Shown: positions 44,848 through 53,852, counted from the first letter of the stretch. The stretch is 64,000 nucleotides of DNA from Cohnella herbarum (GCF_012849095.1 NZ_CP051680.1:6878001-6942000); one strand, 5' to 3'. Made by a program: numbers and translations. The notes: a model not told the origin generated them from the sequence alone.

Positions 44848-46452
44848 ATGATGAAAACGAATAAAGTATTGAGCGTTGTTTCCGCACTCGCGATTGTGCT
44901 CGCAGGTTGTGGGACAAATCATTCTAACAACACGGCTTCACCAAGTGCCAAGCAATCAGAAGGAAGTGCGACGCAACCGGAAGCTAGTTCGTCGCAACCG
45001 GCTAAGGAAACACCTCAGGAAACTTTGGATCCGGTAGAGCTGACGTACTACTTCCCGGGCTCTCCGCAGAAGGATTTGCAGACCGTAGAGGACGCCCTGA
45101 ACAAGCTCGTTCAGCCGAAAATTAACGCCACGGTTCGTCTCAAGTTGATTGACTGGGGAGCATACGAGGAAAAAATGAAAGTCATGATGGGTTCCGGCGA
45201 CCCCTACGACCTCGCTTGGACTGCCGCTGGTACGAATAATTATTTTCAGAACGTAGCAAATGGAGCGTACGCGCCGCTAGATGAATTAATTGATCAATAT
45301 GCTCCAGACACTAAGAATGGGATTCCGGATATGTTCTGGGATGCTGTGAGAGTAAAAGGAAAAGTATACGGCGTTCCTGTCTTCCAGCAATCGACCGCCG
45401 GATATGGCTACATTATTCAGAAAGCCGTTGCGGACAAATATAATCTGGATTGGAAGTCCGTTACGAAATTATCTGATTTGACGCCTTTCCTGGAAACGGT
45501 GAAGAAGAACGAGCCGAACCTCATCCCGTGGGAATATAGTCAAGGGGGGGATCCGTTCCTGACGGCTCCGCCAATGTTTGGCCTGGAAACTTTAGGTGAT
45601 GCCAAGACTCCGGGAGATCTTTACTTAAATGACGGCGGTAAGGTGATCAATCAGTACGAAACCCCGGAATTCAAAGAATATATAACGATGATGAGAGACT
45701 GGTTTAGCAAAGGATACATGAGGAAAGACGCTGCAACTTTGAAAGAAACGTCGGCGGACCGCAAGGCAGGAAAGAACGCGCTTCAAATAGGCCAGATTGA
45801 TATCGACACCCTGGCTTTTGAGCAAGCCGGTATGGAAGCGTCAGGTAGAATGTCCCAATTCAATAAGGATAATCATTCTTATGATCTACAATTCGTGAAG
45901 CCGTTGCTGACGACTGACAAGGCTGCTGCTACCATTACCGCGATTTCCGCCAATTCTCCGAACAAAGAGCGGGCGATGATGCTCCTCAATCTGCTGAATA
46001 CGGATAAGGAAATTTACAATACCATTGTCTGGGGCGTTGAGGGCAAGCATTACACGAAAGTAGCAGAGAATCGGATTGAAACGAACCCGGACGGCGGGTA
46101 TCAAACTTTTGCCCCTTGGGAATTCGGCAACATGAAACTCTCGTATTTGTTCGAAGGAGATCCGAAAGGCGGGGAAGTCGACAACAAGTTTACGAACATG
46201 TGGGTGGATCTGAACGAAAACGCAACGCCTTCCAATGCGTTGGGATTCGTATTCGACTTTACGCCGGTCAAGACGGAAAAAGCAAACGTAGATGCTGTCA
46301 TCGACGAGCTATACTTCGCACTCGCTAGCGGGTCCATAGATCCTGATAAGTACTTGCCTCAGTTCCTGGATAAATTGAAACGGGCAGGCTCCGACACGAT
46401 TATTGCTGAGAAGCAAAAACAGCTAGATACTTGGATAGCTGAAAAAAAATAA
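44848..46452 (+). CDS. Sugar-binding lipoprotein with DUF3502-type tail
   Basis: A 534-residue binding protein with lipobox VLAGC and Cys21, a Ser/Gln/Pro-rich linker, and a body starting VELTYYFPGSPQKDLQ. The end (ALGFVFDFTPVKTEKANVDAV) matches DUF3502. Several starts are possible (ATG 44830, GTG 44845, ATG 44848); GGAGGT at 44832 rules out the first. Paralogue of the lipoprotein at 26483 but diverged, so it probably binds a different sugar. A terminator follows within 16 bases. Confidence 0.92.
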   Translation: MMKTNKVLSVVSALAIVLAGCGTNHSNNTASPSAKQSEGSATQPEASSSQPAKETPQETLDPVELTYYFPGSPQKDLQTVEDALNKLVQPKINATVRLKLIDWGAYEEKMKVMMGSGDPYDLAWTAAGTNNYFQNVANGAYAPLDELIDQYAPDTKNGIPDMFWDAVRVKGKVYGVPVFQQSTAGYGYIIQKAVADKYNLDWKSVTKLSDLTPFLETVKKNEPNLIPWEYSQGGDPFLTAPPMFGLETLGDAKTPGDLYLNDGGKVINQYETPEFKEYITMMRDWFSKGYMRKDAATLKETSADRKAGKNALQIGQIDIDTLAFEQAGMEASGRMSQFNKDNHSYDLQFVKPLLTTDKAAATITAISANSPNKERAMMLLNLLNTDKEIYNTIVWGVEGKHYTKVAENRIETNPDGGYQTFAPWEFGNMKLSYLFEGDPKGGEVDNKFTNMWVDLNENATPSNALGFVFDFTPVKTEKANVDAVIDELYFALASGSIDPDKYLPQFLDKLKRAGSDTIIAEKQKQLDTWIAEKK

Positions 46453-46467
46453 GAGTTTAACTCAACT

Positions 46468-46520
46468 GGGAACTTCCATGTATATCTCACATCGAGTCTA
46501 CATTAGAAGTTCCCTTTTTT
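46468..46520 (+). terminator. Terminator of the third transporter operon
   Basis: GGGAACTTC (46468) pairs with GAAGTTCCC (46506), helped by inner ATGTA/TACAT pairing, followed by six T. Confidence 0.92.
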
Positions 46521-46845
46521 GAATGTTCCAAAGAAGAGAAGCGACCCAAAAGGAGGCGGATTCATATTCAAGAGGATGGCCTAAAGTTAAAGAATACTTG
46601 ATTCAAAAATTAATAACAATACGCTTATCCCAATATTCGGTTTGACGTTGTGCATGCTGATAGACGTGATGTAACAATAGTAGGAAATGTCCGTTAATTT
46701 GGAGTGATCTACGATAATCTTCGTGATGGAGTACTTTGTGTTTGGACGACAAGTTATCGAATAAATCTATCAGGGTTTTCTTCGTGTTCATGGAGAAAAC
46801 CCTGATTGTGTAAGGTTGGAATAGTTTGCTGACCGAATTTTATAG

Positions 46846-46935
46846 AAAAGTGTTTTTTTTGGTGATCGGAATGGCTGATTTTTGAAGGGAAGTATGATTT
46901 TTTTTGAACTCGGTATTCGTTTACTCATGTACAGT
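46846..46935 (+). promoter_or_regulatory. Promoter region B, twin of that at 32658
   Basis: Same architecture as region A: AAAAGTG start, GATC, ATGGC, T-rich tract, GTATTC, TTGAAC at 46904 and TACAGT at 46930 separated by 20 bases. It precedes the Gfo/Idh gene. The remaining 46521-46845 holds a 13-bp inverted repeat (46769-46806) and no gene I can support. Confidence 0.65.
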
Positions 46936-47027
46936 GTAATCGTAGAGTCACTACTAAACGGTTCAAGGAGAATCCAGCGATGGCAACGTTCACAATGGAA
47001 GAAAAAATAGATAAGGAGAGAAACGAT

Positions 47028-48314
47028 ATGAGAACCATTACGGCAGCATTAATCGGAGCAGGACAAAGGGGAAGGGGAGCCTATGCTCCCTATGCGCTGG
47101 AAAATCCGGATGACATCCGATTCGTCGCGGTTGCGGATGCGGATCCTGAGCGAAGAGGACTGTTCCGCCAAGAACATCGGATTTCGAACGAGAACTGCTA
47201 TTCGAGCTGGGAAGATTTGCTTGCCGGGCCGAAGCTGGCGGATGCCGTCCTGATTTGCACGCAGGATAAAATGCATTACGAACCTGCGATCAAAGCTTTG
47301 GAAAAGGGATACCATGTTCTTATGGAAAAGCCGATGTCGCCGGATCCTGTGGAATGCATCATCATGGGCGAATACGCCGAGAAATATAACCGAGTATTTT
47401 CGATTTGTCACGTGCTGCGTTACACCGATTTTTTTGCGACATTAAAGCAGCTTGTTACGGATGGTAGAATTGGCAGGCTCGTTTCGATTCAGCATACGGA
47501 GAACGTGGAGCATCGTCATCAAGCCCATAGTTTCGTCAGGGGAAACTGGAGCAATTCGGAAACTTCGAGTCCTATGATTTTGCAGAAGAGCTGTCATGAT
47601 ATGGACATCTTGCAGTGGCTGGCAGACTCGGAGTGCACCAAAGTTTCTTCCTTCGGTTCCTTGACCCATTTTCGCAAAGAAAATGCGCCCGAGAACGCTC
47701 CTCTGCGCTGCTTGGACGGTTGTCCCGTTAAAGAGGAGTGCCCTTATTATGCTCCTAAAATGTATATCGAGAGAGATGACTGGGTTGGCACGGTGCTTCG
47801 TTCGGTTGTCAGCAACGACACGAGCGACGAGGGTGTGCTCCGGGCTTTGAAGGATGGACCTTACGGAAGATGCGTGTATCATTGCGACAATAACGTGGTC
47901 GATCATCAAGTGGTCAATTTGGAATTTGCCAATGAAGTGACGGTTGCCTTTACGATGAGCGCCTTTACGTATGAAGGAGGCAGGTCGGTGAAGCTGATGG
48001 GGACGCACGGACAGATTAGAGCCGATATGGAGAAAAACGAAATCGAGGTGACCAGTTTCATTACCCGCGAGAAAGAGACGATCCGGATCGATACCGATTT
48101 GTCGGGGCATGGCGGCGGCGACAACGGGATTATGCGGGATTTCGTACGTCTCGTACGAAGCGGCGGCACTGAAAAAGGACTAACCGGAGCGAAAACTTCC
48201 GTACAAAGCCATCTGATTGCTTTTGCCGCGGACATATCCCGATTGGAACAACGCGTGATCCTGATGGCGGAATATACGAACGAATTGAAAAGAGAGTTAA
48301 GTTCAAAGAAATAG
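47028..48314 (+). CDS. Gfo/Idh/MocA-family oxidoreductase with Cys cluster
   Basis: A 428-residue NAD(P)-dependent sugar oxidoreductase. The Rossmann motif GAGQRGRGA follows the start directly, and MEKPM (Glu100-Lys101-Pro102) is the family's catalytic/cofactor motif. Five cysteines in two groups, Cys228, Cys232, Cys238 and Cys282, Cys286, look like a metal-binding site in the C-terminal domain. An in-frame ATG at 46980 also has AAGGAG, giving 16 extra hydrophilic residues; I prefer 47028 because GGAGAG precedes it and the Rossmann strand should be N-terminal. First gene of the second catabolic operon behind promoter B. Confidence 0.88.
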   Translation: MRTITAALIGAGQRGRGAYAPYALENPDDIRFVAVADADPERRGLFRQEHRISNENCYSSWEDLLAGPKLADAVLICTQDKMHYEPAIKALEKGYHVLMEKPMSPDPVECIIMGEYAEKYNRVFSICHVLRYTDFFATLKQLVTDGRIGRLVSIQHTENVEHRHQAHSFVRGNWSNSETSSPMILQKSCHDMDILQWLADSECTKVSSFGSLTHFRKENAPENAPLRCLDGCPVKEECPYYAPKMYIERDDWVGTVLRSVVSNDTSDEGVLRALKDGPYGRCVYHCDNNVVDHQVVNLEFANEVTVAFTMSAFTYEGGRSVKLMGTHGQIRADMEKNEIEVTSFITREKETIRIDTDLSGHGGGDNGIMRDFVRLVRSGGTEKGLTGAKTSVQSHLIAFAADISRLEQRVILMAEYTNELKRELSSKK

Positions 48315-48348
48315 AAGCTCCGTTCCTTCCGAGTTGGGAAGAAAAAGA

Positions 48349-48388
48349 GCCTTGAGCATCAACGATAAGTTGAGGTTCAAGGCTTTTC
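48349..48388. terminator. Terminator after the oxidoreductase gene
   Basis: GCCTTGA and TCAAGGC enclose a 21-base loop with T-rich flanks on both strands (TTTTCT; CTTTTTC on the minus strand). Confidence 0.8.
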
Positions 48389-48390
48389 TG

Positions 48391-48826
48391 CTAGTAAAGC
48401 GGATATTTCTGACGGAGATCCTCCCGATGAAGAACCTGAGAATCCTCGCGGATGTAATGACAAACGTAGGAACGGCGCCAACGGTCTTTACTCCGGTTCT
48501 TATTAGAGGAATGGATCAGAAGTTCGCTGAATAAGAGAATATCCCCTTTTTCCATGATCACCGGAATTTGTTGTTGGGTATCTACGCCCTCCGTTTCCTC
48601 AGTCCAGGATTCATGTTCTTCCAAGTTTTTGACGGCACCGTGCGGAAGTAAGCCGAGCTTGTGAGTGCCCGGCATCACCCACAGATATCCATTCTCCGCG
48701 TCGACCGAATCCTCCATGGCGGTCCATGCCGCGATTCGTCATCGGATCGTTCTTGATATAGTAATAATCCTGATGCGATGCTTGACCGGGAGCTCCCTTC
48801 CGTTCGATCATGTTCGATATGCCCAA
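48391..48826 (-). pseudogene. Phytanoyl-CoA dioxygenase (PhyH)-like remnant
   Basis: The C-terminal part of a PhyH-type Fe(II)/2-oxoglutarate dioxygenase is readable at 48391-48717 (ENGYLWVMPGTHKLGLLPHG, then LLIHSSNKNRS with the distal metal His). The preceding segment, with the HQD metal motif in ASHQDYYYIKNDPMTNR, is in another frame at 48611-48826. The two join near 48730 through a one-base frameshift (MTNR to WTAMEDS). The N-terminal 100 or so residues and any ribosome binding site are missing, so the gene is dead. It lies opposite in strand to both neighbours. Confidence 0.85.
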
Positions 48827-48882
48827 GCAGGATCGATCGTATATTGCTAGACTAGCAACGAAAAATATGAAACCGCGGGGAA

Positions 48883-48915
48883 AAATGAATCATGACACCA
48901 GAAATGAATCATGAC
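48883..48915 (+). repeat. Two 14-bp direct repeats, 19-bp period
   Basis: AAATGAATCATGAC occurs at 48883 and 48902. A shorter third copy, GAATCATGAC, at 49028 overlaps the start codon of the next gene. They may be regulator half-sites or traces of a duplicated gene start. Confidence 0.6.
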
Positions 48916-49032
48916 TCAAGAGGAGATTTGCACCCTCAGAAGGAATGATGAACATTCCAATTGCGGATGAGTTGATGTAGCTTAAGGCTATGTAAGACGA
49001 GATGGCCCAAATAAACAGAAGGAGCTTGAATC

Positions 49033-51495
49033 ATGACAAATCAACGGAAGAATGACATGGAGCTATGCGATATTTCCGATGCGAGTATCGTTCTGTCGGC
49101 ATCCGTGTCCGACAGGGGCAGGCATGCGGTTTCTATTTTAATTGAAGAGATCGAAAGAAGATCAGGTGTCCGATTACCTGTTTCGGATTGCGCTTCCGTC
49201 GATCGACAATCTCTCATCCTTATTAAGATGATTCCTTCCCAAAGCTCCCATGGCGATAACGCTTTACCCTACGGGCAAGAAGGATACCGAATTCAAATAA
49301 GCCAAACGGATGGCAGACGAGTCATCGAAATTGAATCGGCAGACGACAGGGGGATGCTGTACGGCGTTGGAAAGTTGCTTCGGATCATGTATCTTACGAA
49401 CGACAAAATTGAAATTCCAACCGATGCGGATTTAACGGAGACGCCGCATTTCTCTTTAAGAGGCCACCAACTGGGTTATAGGCCGAAAACGAATGCCTAT
49501 GACGCCTGGACGCCTGAAATTTACTCGCAATATATAAGAGAACTCGCTTTGTTCGGGGCGAATAGTATCGAAATCGTACCCCCGATTACCGATGACGAAA
49601 TAACGGGCCCGCTTATGAAATATGACCCATTGTTGATGATGCGTCATGTTTCGGAGGTGTGCGATGCGATGGATTTGGATGTATGGATCTGGTATCCGAA
49701 TATGGGCAGTCCGGATAATTGGTATCCGGCAACGGGGAACGATGAAGAATTTATGAAGCCTGCCTACCTGAAGCGGCAATTGGAAGAACGGGAGGAGATC
49801 TTTAGTTCCCTCAAACGAATCGATCATATTATGGTTCCTGGCGGGGATCCCGGAGCGTTAAGCGCTCAGGACTTGTTCGATTTTATGCCTATGGTAGCGA
49901 AAATATTGAATAAGTATCACCCCAATGCAAAGCTGTGGATATCCCCGCAAGCTTTCAATCCAACGAACGAATGGTTAGATACGTTTTACGAGAATGTGAG
50001 GAAAGAGCCTTCCTGGCTTGCCGGGGTTGTATTTGCGCCATGGGAGAAGCATACATTGCCGGAATTGCGCAAATTGATTCCTAGTAGCATGAAAATTCGG
50101 AATTACCCGGATATTACGCATACGATCAATGCCCAGTATCCTGTACACAACTGGGACACGGCGTTTGCCTTGACGCACTCTAGAGAATGCATCAATCCTC
50201 GGCCAGTGGCGCAAAAGCATATTCACAACTTTTCTAAAGACGAAGGAATCGTTGGCTCGTTAACGTATTCGGAGGGCATTAACGACGATGTGAATAAATT
50301 TGTATGGAGCGGACAGGATTGGAATCCGGAAACGCCTGTTCTGGAAACGCTGCGCGAATATGCCCGCTTCTTGATCCACCCGGATCTGGAATACGATATC
50401 GCTCACGGCCTGCTTGCTCTGGAACGTAATTTTGAAGGGCCGATGATCGCGAACCGTCAAATTACGCAAACGTTAAGGCATTGGAGGGAAATGGAGCAAA
50501 GAGCCGACGACAAGGTCTTGCATAATTATCGGTTCGAGTCGGGGCTGCTCCGGGCCTACTATGATGCGTATGTCCAAAGAAGGTTGATTCATGAAGAAGA
50601 GCTAGAGCAGCGCGCGATGGAGGTTCTGAGTCAGGCTAACGATTTGGGAACAATACCGGCAATGGAACGGGCGGAAGAAATTTTTAATCGAAAATATACG
50701 CAACCGGTTTGTATTGATTATAGAAGCAAGTGTTTGGATCTGGCAGATCGATTGTTCGAACATATTGGCGCGCAGCTCACGGTATCGAAGCATCAAGGGG
50801 TTAGCATTACCCGAGGGGCTTTCGTAGAAGCGATCGACACGCCGCTGAATGATAGCGCTTATCTTCTGTCGGCCTTTAGAGTTATAAGATCTATGGATGA
50901 GGAGCCGTCCAGAATGAAGGCGTTGCACGCTATCATTCACCGGACCGACCCCGGAGCGGGCGGGTTTTATGACAGCTTTGCCGCAGATCAGTCGCTGTCC
51001 CGGGTTGAGATTTCCCATGAATGGAAGGACGATCCCGGCTATCTCCATACGGCGCTTATCAGACATAATCCAGGATTGCTTGAAACCGCATATTCCATTT
51101 TGAATGGCAGCAATTCGCATACGCTTTTGTGTCGTGAAACTTTGGATCGTATTCTACCAGGGTTGACAAGCCCTCCGCTAGCCTGGATTTCCAATCTTTC
51201 ATCCTATTACTCGGCTCCGGTAAAACTGACTTATTCTAATCTGGACTCTCAGAGCTCGTATACCTTGCAAGTTATGGGGTTATGGGGCGGCGGCGTAAAT
51301 ATGACGCTCAATGGTGCAAGTACCGCAGACAGCGGCAAAACATACAGAGGATTGATGGAAACGTTCGAGGTGACTCCGGATATGATCCCTTCGGGGGTAT
51401 TGGAAATCGTATGGATTAACGAGGAATCGGGAATTGGTCCATATATTAATGAACTATGGCTACGGAAAAATGGAAGCGGGGGTCAGCCCGCATAA
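49033..51495 (+). CDS. Putative glycosidase, GH67-N/GH20-like architecture
   Basis: An 820-residue cytoplasmic protein. Residues about 15-135 form an alpha/beta domain like the non-catalytic N-terminal domain shared by GH20, GH67, GH84 and GH115 (IEIESADDRGMLYGVGKLLRI). A barrel-like region follows from LRGHQLGYRPK, with FGANSIEIVPP, LDVWIWYPNMG, HIMVPGGDPG and LWISPQAFNP as successive strands, then a helical region and a beta-rich C-terminus. I cannot place it in a named GH family; catalytic residues are not assigned, though Asp and Glu in PPITDDE are candidates. GAAGGAG precedes the ATG. Confidence 0.65.
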   Translation: MTNQRKNDMELCDISDASIVLSASVSDRGRHAVSILIEEIERRSGVRLPVSDCASVDRQSLILIKMIPSQSSHGDNALPYGQEGYRIQISQTDGRRVIEIESADDRGMLYGVGKLLRIMYLTNDKIEIPTDADLTETPHFSLRGHQLGYRPKTNAYDAWTPEIYSQYIRELALFGANSIEIVPPITDDEITGPLMKYDPLLMMRHVSEVCDAMDLDVWIWYPNMGSPDNWYPATGNDEEFMKPAYLKRQLEEREEIFSSLKRIDHIMVPGGDPGALSAQDLFDFMPMVAKILNKYHPNAKLWISPQAFNPTNEWLDTFYENVRKEPSWLAGVVFAPWEKHTLPELRKLIPSSMKIRNYPDITHTINAQYPVHNWDTAFALTHSRECINPRPVAQKHIHNFSKDEGIVGSLTYSEGINDDVNKFVWSGQDWNPETPVLETLREYARFLIHPDLEYDIAHGLLALERNFEGPMIANRQITQTLRHWREMEQRADDKVLHNYRFESGLLRAYYDAYVQRRLIHEEELEQRAMEVLSQANDLGTIPAMERAEEIFNRKYTQPVCIDYRSKCLDLADRLFEHIGAQLTVSKHQGVSITRGAFVEAIDTPLNDSAYLLSAFRVIRSMDEEPSRMKALHAIIHRTDPGAGGFYDSFAADQSLSRVEISHEWKDDPGYLHTALIRHNPGLLETAYSILNGSNSHTLLCRETLDRILPGLTSPPLAWISNLSSYYSAPVKLTYSNLDSQSSYTLQVMGLWGGGVNMTLNGASTADSGKTYRGLMETFEVTPDMIPSGVLEIVWINEESGIGPYINELWLRKNGSGGQPA

Positions 51496-51528
51496 GCACT
51501 GTCGCGTCTATAAGGGAGGCACAATTAA

Positions 51529-51981
51529 ATGATCTTGGACCAACTTAAAAATGCAGCTATTTATTCGGGAATGCATGCGAAGCTTAGGACTGCGTTTGAT
51601 TATTTGCTGAATCATCCTGTGATCGATTGGGAACCGGGAAGATATGAAATCGAGGGTAGCGACATGTTCCTGCTCTTGCAGCATTACGAGACTCGCGAAG
51701 CGAAGGACGGCTTTTGGGAGGCTCACAGAAAATATATCGACGTGCAGTACATGTTGCAGGGAGGCGAAAGCATGGGCTTTACCCATGTGGATCGCTTGAA
51801 CGTTAAGGAGCCGTATGACCCGACTAAGGATTTCGTCATGCTGGAGGGCGAAGGGGATACCGTGACCGTCCATGAAGGATGTTTCGTTGTGTTCTTTCCC
51901 CAGGATGCTCACATGCCCTGCTTGTCTTGCGGAGAACCCAAATGGATCAAGAAGGCCGTAATCAAGGTGTTAGTAAACTGA
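51529..51981 (+). CDS. YhcH/YjgK/YiaL-family sugar protein
   Basis: A 150-residue member of the DUF386 family, a cupin-like fold found beside sialic-acid, deoxy-sugar and sugar-acid genes; some members are thought to act as anomerases. Family signatures seen: FDYLLNHPVIDWEPGRYEI, AHRKYIDVQYMLQGGE, and FVVFFPQDAHMPCL with its metal-ligand histidine. GGGAGGC lies before the ATG, 33 bases after the glycosidase stop. A sugar-handling role in this operon is inferred. Confidence 0.9.
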   Translation: MILDQLKNAAIYSGMHAKLRTAFDYLLNHPVIDWEPGRYEIEGSDMFLLLQHYETREAKDGFWEAHRKYIDVQYMLQGGESMGFTHVDRLNVKEPYDPTKDFVMLEGEGDTVTVHEGCFVVFFPQDAHMPCLSCGEPKWIKKAVIKVLVN

Positions 51982-52015
51982 TTGAAGATCCTTTCAACAA
52001 AACGGAGGTTTATAG

Positions 52016-52840
52016 ATGAACAGCAAACAGCTGATGGCTGAACTGAAAAACGGAAGGCGCGTGTACGGCACGTTAATCGTATCGACTTCTCCCAGATGGC
52101 CTCAAGAAGTGAGTAAGCTGGATATGGATTTCGTCTTTCTCGACTCCGAGCATATGGCGCTGGATCGCAATATGCTGTCCTGGATGTGCCAAACCTACAA
52201 GGCGCTGGATTTGGCGCCGATTGTGCGCATTCCTTCACCGGATCCCTATCATGCGAGTATGGCGCTTGACGGCGGGGCTTCGGGGATTATCGCTCCTTAC
52301 ATTGAGACGGCTGAGCAAGTCAAGGCGCTCAGGGCGGCGGTCAAGCTCAGGCCATTAAAAGGTCAGATTGCCAGACAGCGGGCTGAACGACAAGGTCAAC
52401 CCTCCGATCCTGCGGAATTGGATTTGAATGAATATATTCAGGAGTACAATGAATCCAACCTGCTTATCGTGAATATCGAAAGCGTCCCGGCGCTGCAGGC
52501 GCTTGACGACATTCTTGCCGTAGATCAACTGGACGCGGTTCTCATCGGTCCGCATGACTTATCCTGTAGTCTGGGAGTACCGGAACAGTATCGTCATCCG
52601 ATCTTCGTGGAGGCTGTCGAAACGATTATTAGGAAAGCGAGAGCGGCAGGGGTTGCTGCGGGAATTCACTACTTTTTTGGAATTGATCAGGAAATCGAGT
52701 GGGCGAAGGCTGGCTTGAATCTGCTTATTCACGCTTCGGATCTGACGGCCTTTATGGCGCGCATGTCAGACGAGATTGCAGAGATTAAACTAGCGCTGGG
52801 CGATCCGACTCGGGAAATGCAAAATCGCATCAATATATAA
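52016..52840 (+). CDS. HpcH/HpaI-family aldolase
   Basis: A 274-residue class II pyruvate aldolase. The barrel shows RRVYGTLIVSTSPRWPQEV, DFVFLDSEH (metal and substrate site), APIVRIPSPDPYHASMALD, GASGIIAPYIE, NIESVPAL and LIGPHDLS with its metal-binding aspartate. Family members cleave 2-keto-3-deoxy sugar acids such as 2-keto-3-deoxy-L-rhamnonate to pyruvate and L-lactaldehyde. That would be the final step of the pathway started by the genes at 38089-40228. AACGGAGG precedes the ATG. Confidence 0.9.
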   Translation: MNSKQLMAELKNGRRVYGTLIVSTSPRWPQEVSKLDMDFVFLDSEHMALDRNMLSWMCQTYKALDLAPIVRIPSPDPYHASMALDGGASGIIAPYIETAEQVKALRAAVKLRPLKGQIARQRAERQGQPSDPAELDLNEYIQEYNESNLLIVNIESVPALQALDDILAVDQLDAVLIGPHDLSCSLGVPEQYRHPIFVEAVETIIRKARAAGVAAGIHYFFGIDQEIEWAKAGLNLLIHASDLTAFMARMSDEIAEIKLALGDPTREMQNRINI

Positions 52841-52871
52841 GCGAGAAAATTCATCAGAGGGTAAGGTAATC

Positions 52872-53852
52872 ATGAAGCCAAAAGTATACGTGACAAGGCA
52901 GCTACCTGAGGAAGTTCTTGCAATTATTCATCAATCTTGCGATGCACGCGCGTGGGAAGACATCGATTTGCCGGTGCCGCGGGATGTTTTGGAGCGGGAG
53001 ATTACCGATGTCGAAGGCTTGTATTGCTTGTTGACCGATCAGGTAGACAAAGCTCTATTGGAACGGGCTCCCCGTCTAAAGGTGATCAGCAATATGGCGG
53101 TTGGTTACAATAACATTGATGTGGAAGAGGCAACGCGGCGTGGCATTATGGTCACCAATACGCCGGGTGTCCTGACCGAAACCACGGCAGACCTCACATT
53201 TGCTCTGTTAATGGCTACCGCACGGCGATTGCCGGAGGCATCGGAATATTTGCGCAAGGGGAGCTGGCAGACTTGGTCGCCCATGTTGCTGACGGGTCAG
53301 GATGTGTACGGCGCCACCCTAGGTATTATCGGGATGGGGCGAATCGGAGAAGCGCTAGTTAAGCGGGCGCATGGATTCAACATGAATTTGCTTTATTACA
53401 ATCGTACGCGAAAGCCTGAGGTAGAAGAAGCTTACGATATCCGGTACACCGACATGGATGAACTGCTCAGCGTCTCAGACTTTGTCTGTGTCCTGATCCC
53501 CTATTCCACGGAGACAAGGGATTTAATTGGCGCGAAAGAGTTGCGTCAGATGAAACCGACAGCCGTGCTTATCAATACAGCTCGCGGCGGTATTGTCAAC
53601 GAAGAGGCCTTGTATGAGGCGCTGCGAGTGGGTACGATCTGGGCTGCCGGTCTAGACGTGTTTGATCGCGAGCCGGTTGCTCCCGACCATCCTTTGTTGA
53701 CTTTGCCGAACTTGGTCAGTTTACCGCATATCGGAAGCGCCAGCGTTGCAACTCGTATGAAGATGTCGAGATTAGCGGCCGATCAGTTGATTGACGCGAT
53801 TTACGGTCGTCGACCGGCAAATCTGGTGAACCCTTCCACATGGGGAGGTTGA
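52872..53852 (+). CDS. D-2-hydroxyacid dehydrogenase (glyoxylate/hydroxypyruvate reductase type)
   Basis: A 326-residue NAD(P)H-dependent enzyme. The nucleotide-binding motif GIIGMGRIG is at 151-159, and the catalytic triad is Arg238 (TARGG), Glu267 (DREP) and His286 (LPHIGSA). The N-terminal KPKVYVTRQLPEEV and VGYNNIDVEEA are typical of glyoxylate reductases. It starts 31 bases after the aldolase gene with GAGGGTAAGG upstream and closes the operon. In this context it may reduce an alpha-keto acid or hydroxypyruvate formed in sugar breakdown; specificity is not readable. Confidence 0.9.
   Translation: MKPKVYVTRQLPEEVLAIIHQSCDARAWEDIDLPVPRDVLEREITDVEGLYCLLTDQVDKALLERAPRLKVISNMAVGYNNIDVEEATRRGIMVTNTPGVLTETTADLTFALLMATARRLPEASEYLRKGSWQTWSPMLLTGQDVYGATLGIIGMGRIGEALVKRAHGFNMNLLYYNRTRKPEVEEAYDIRYTDMDELLSVSDFVCVLIPYSTETRDLIGAKELRQMKPTAVLINTARGGIVNEEALYEALRVGTIWAAGLDVFDREPVAPDHPLLTLPNLVSLPHIGSASVATRMKMSRLAADQLIDAIYGRRPANLVNPSTWGG

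Noticed and set aside
46603..46791. 62-codon minus-strand frame
   Set aside because: No recognisable motif, and its first codons lie in a 13-bp inverted repeat. Coding character is unconvincing.
46769..46806. 13-bp inverted repeat as a terminator
   Set aside because: There is no T run on either strand and no gene ending next to it.
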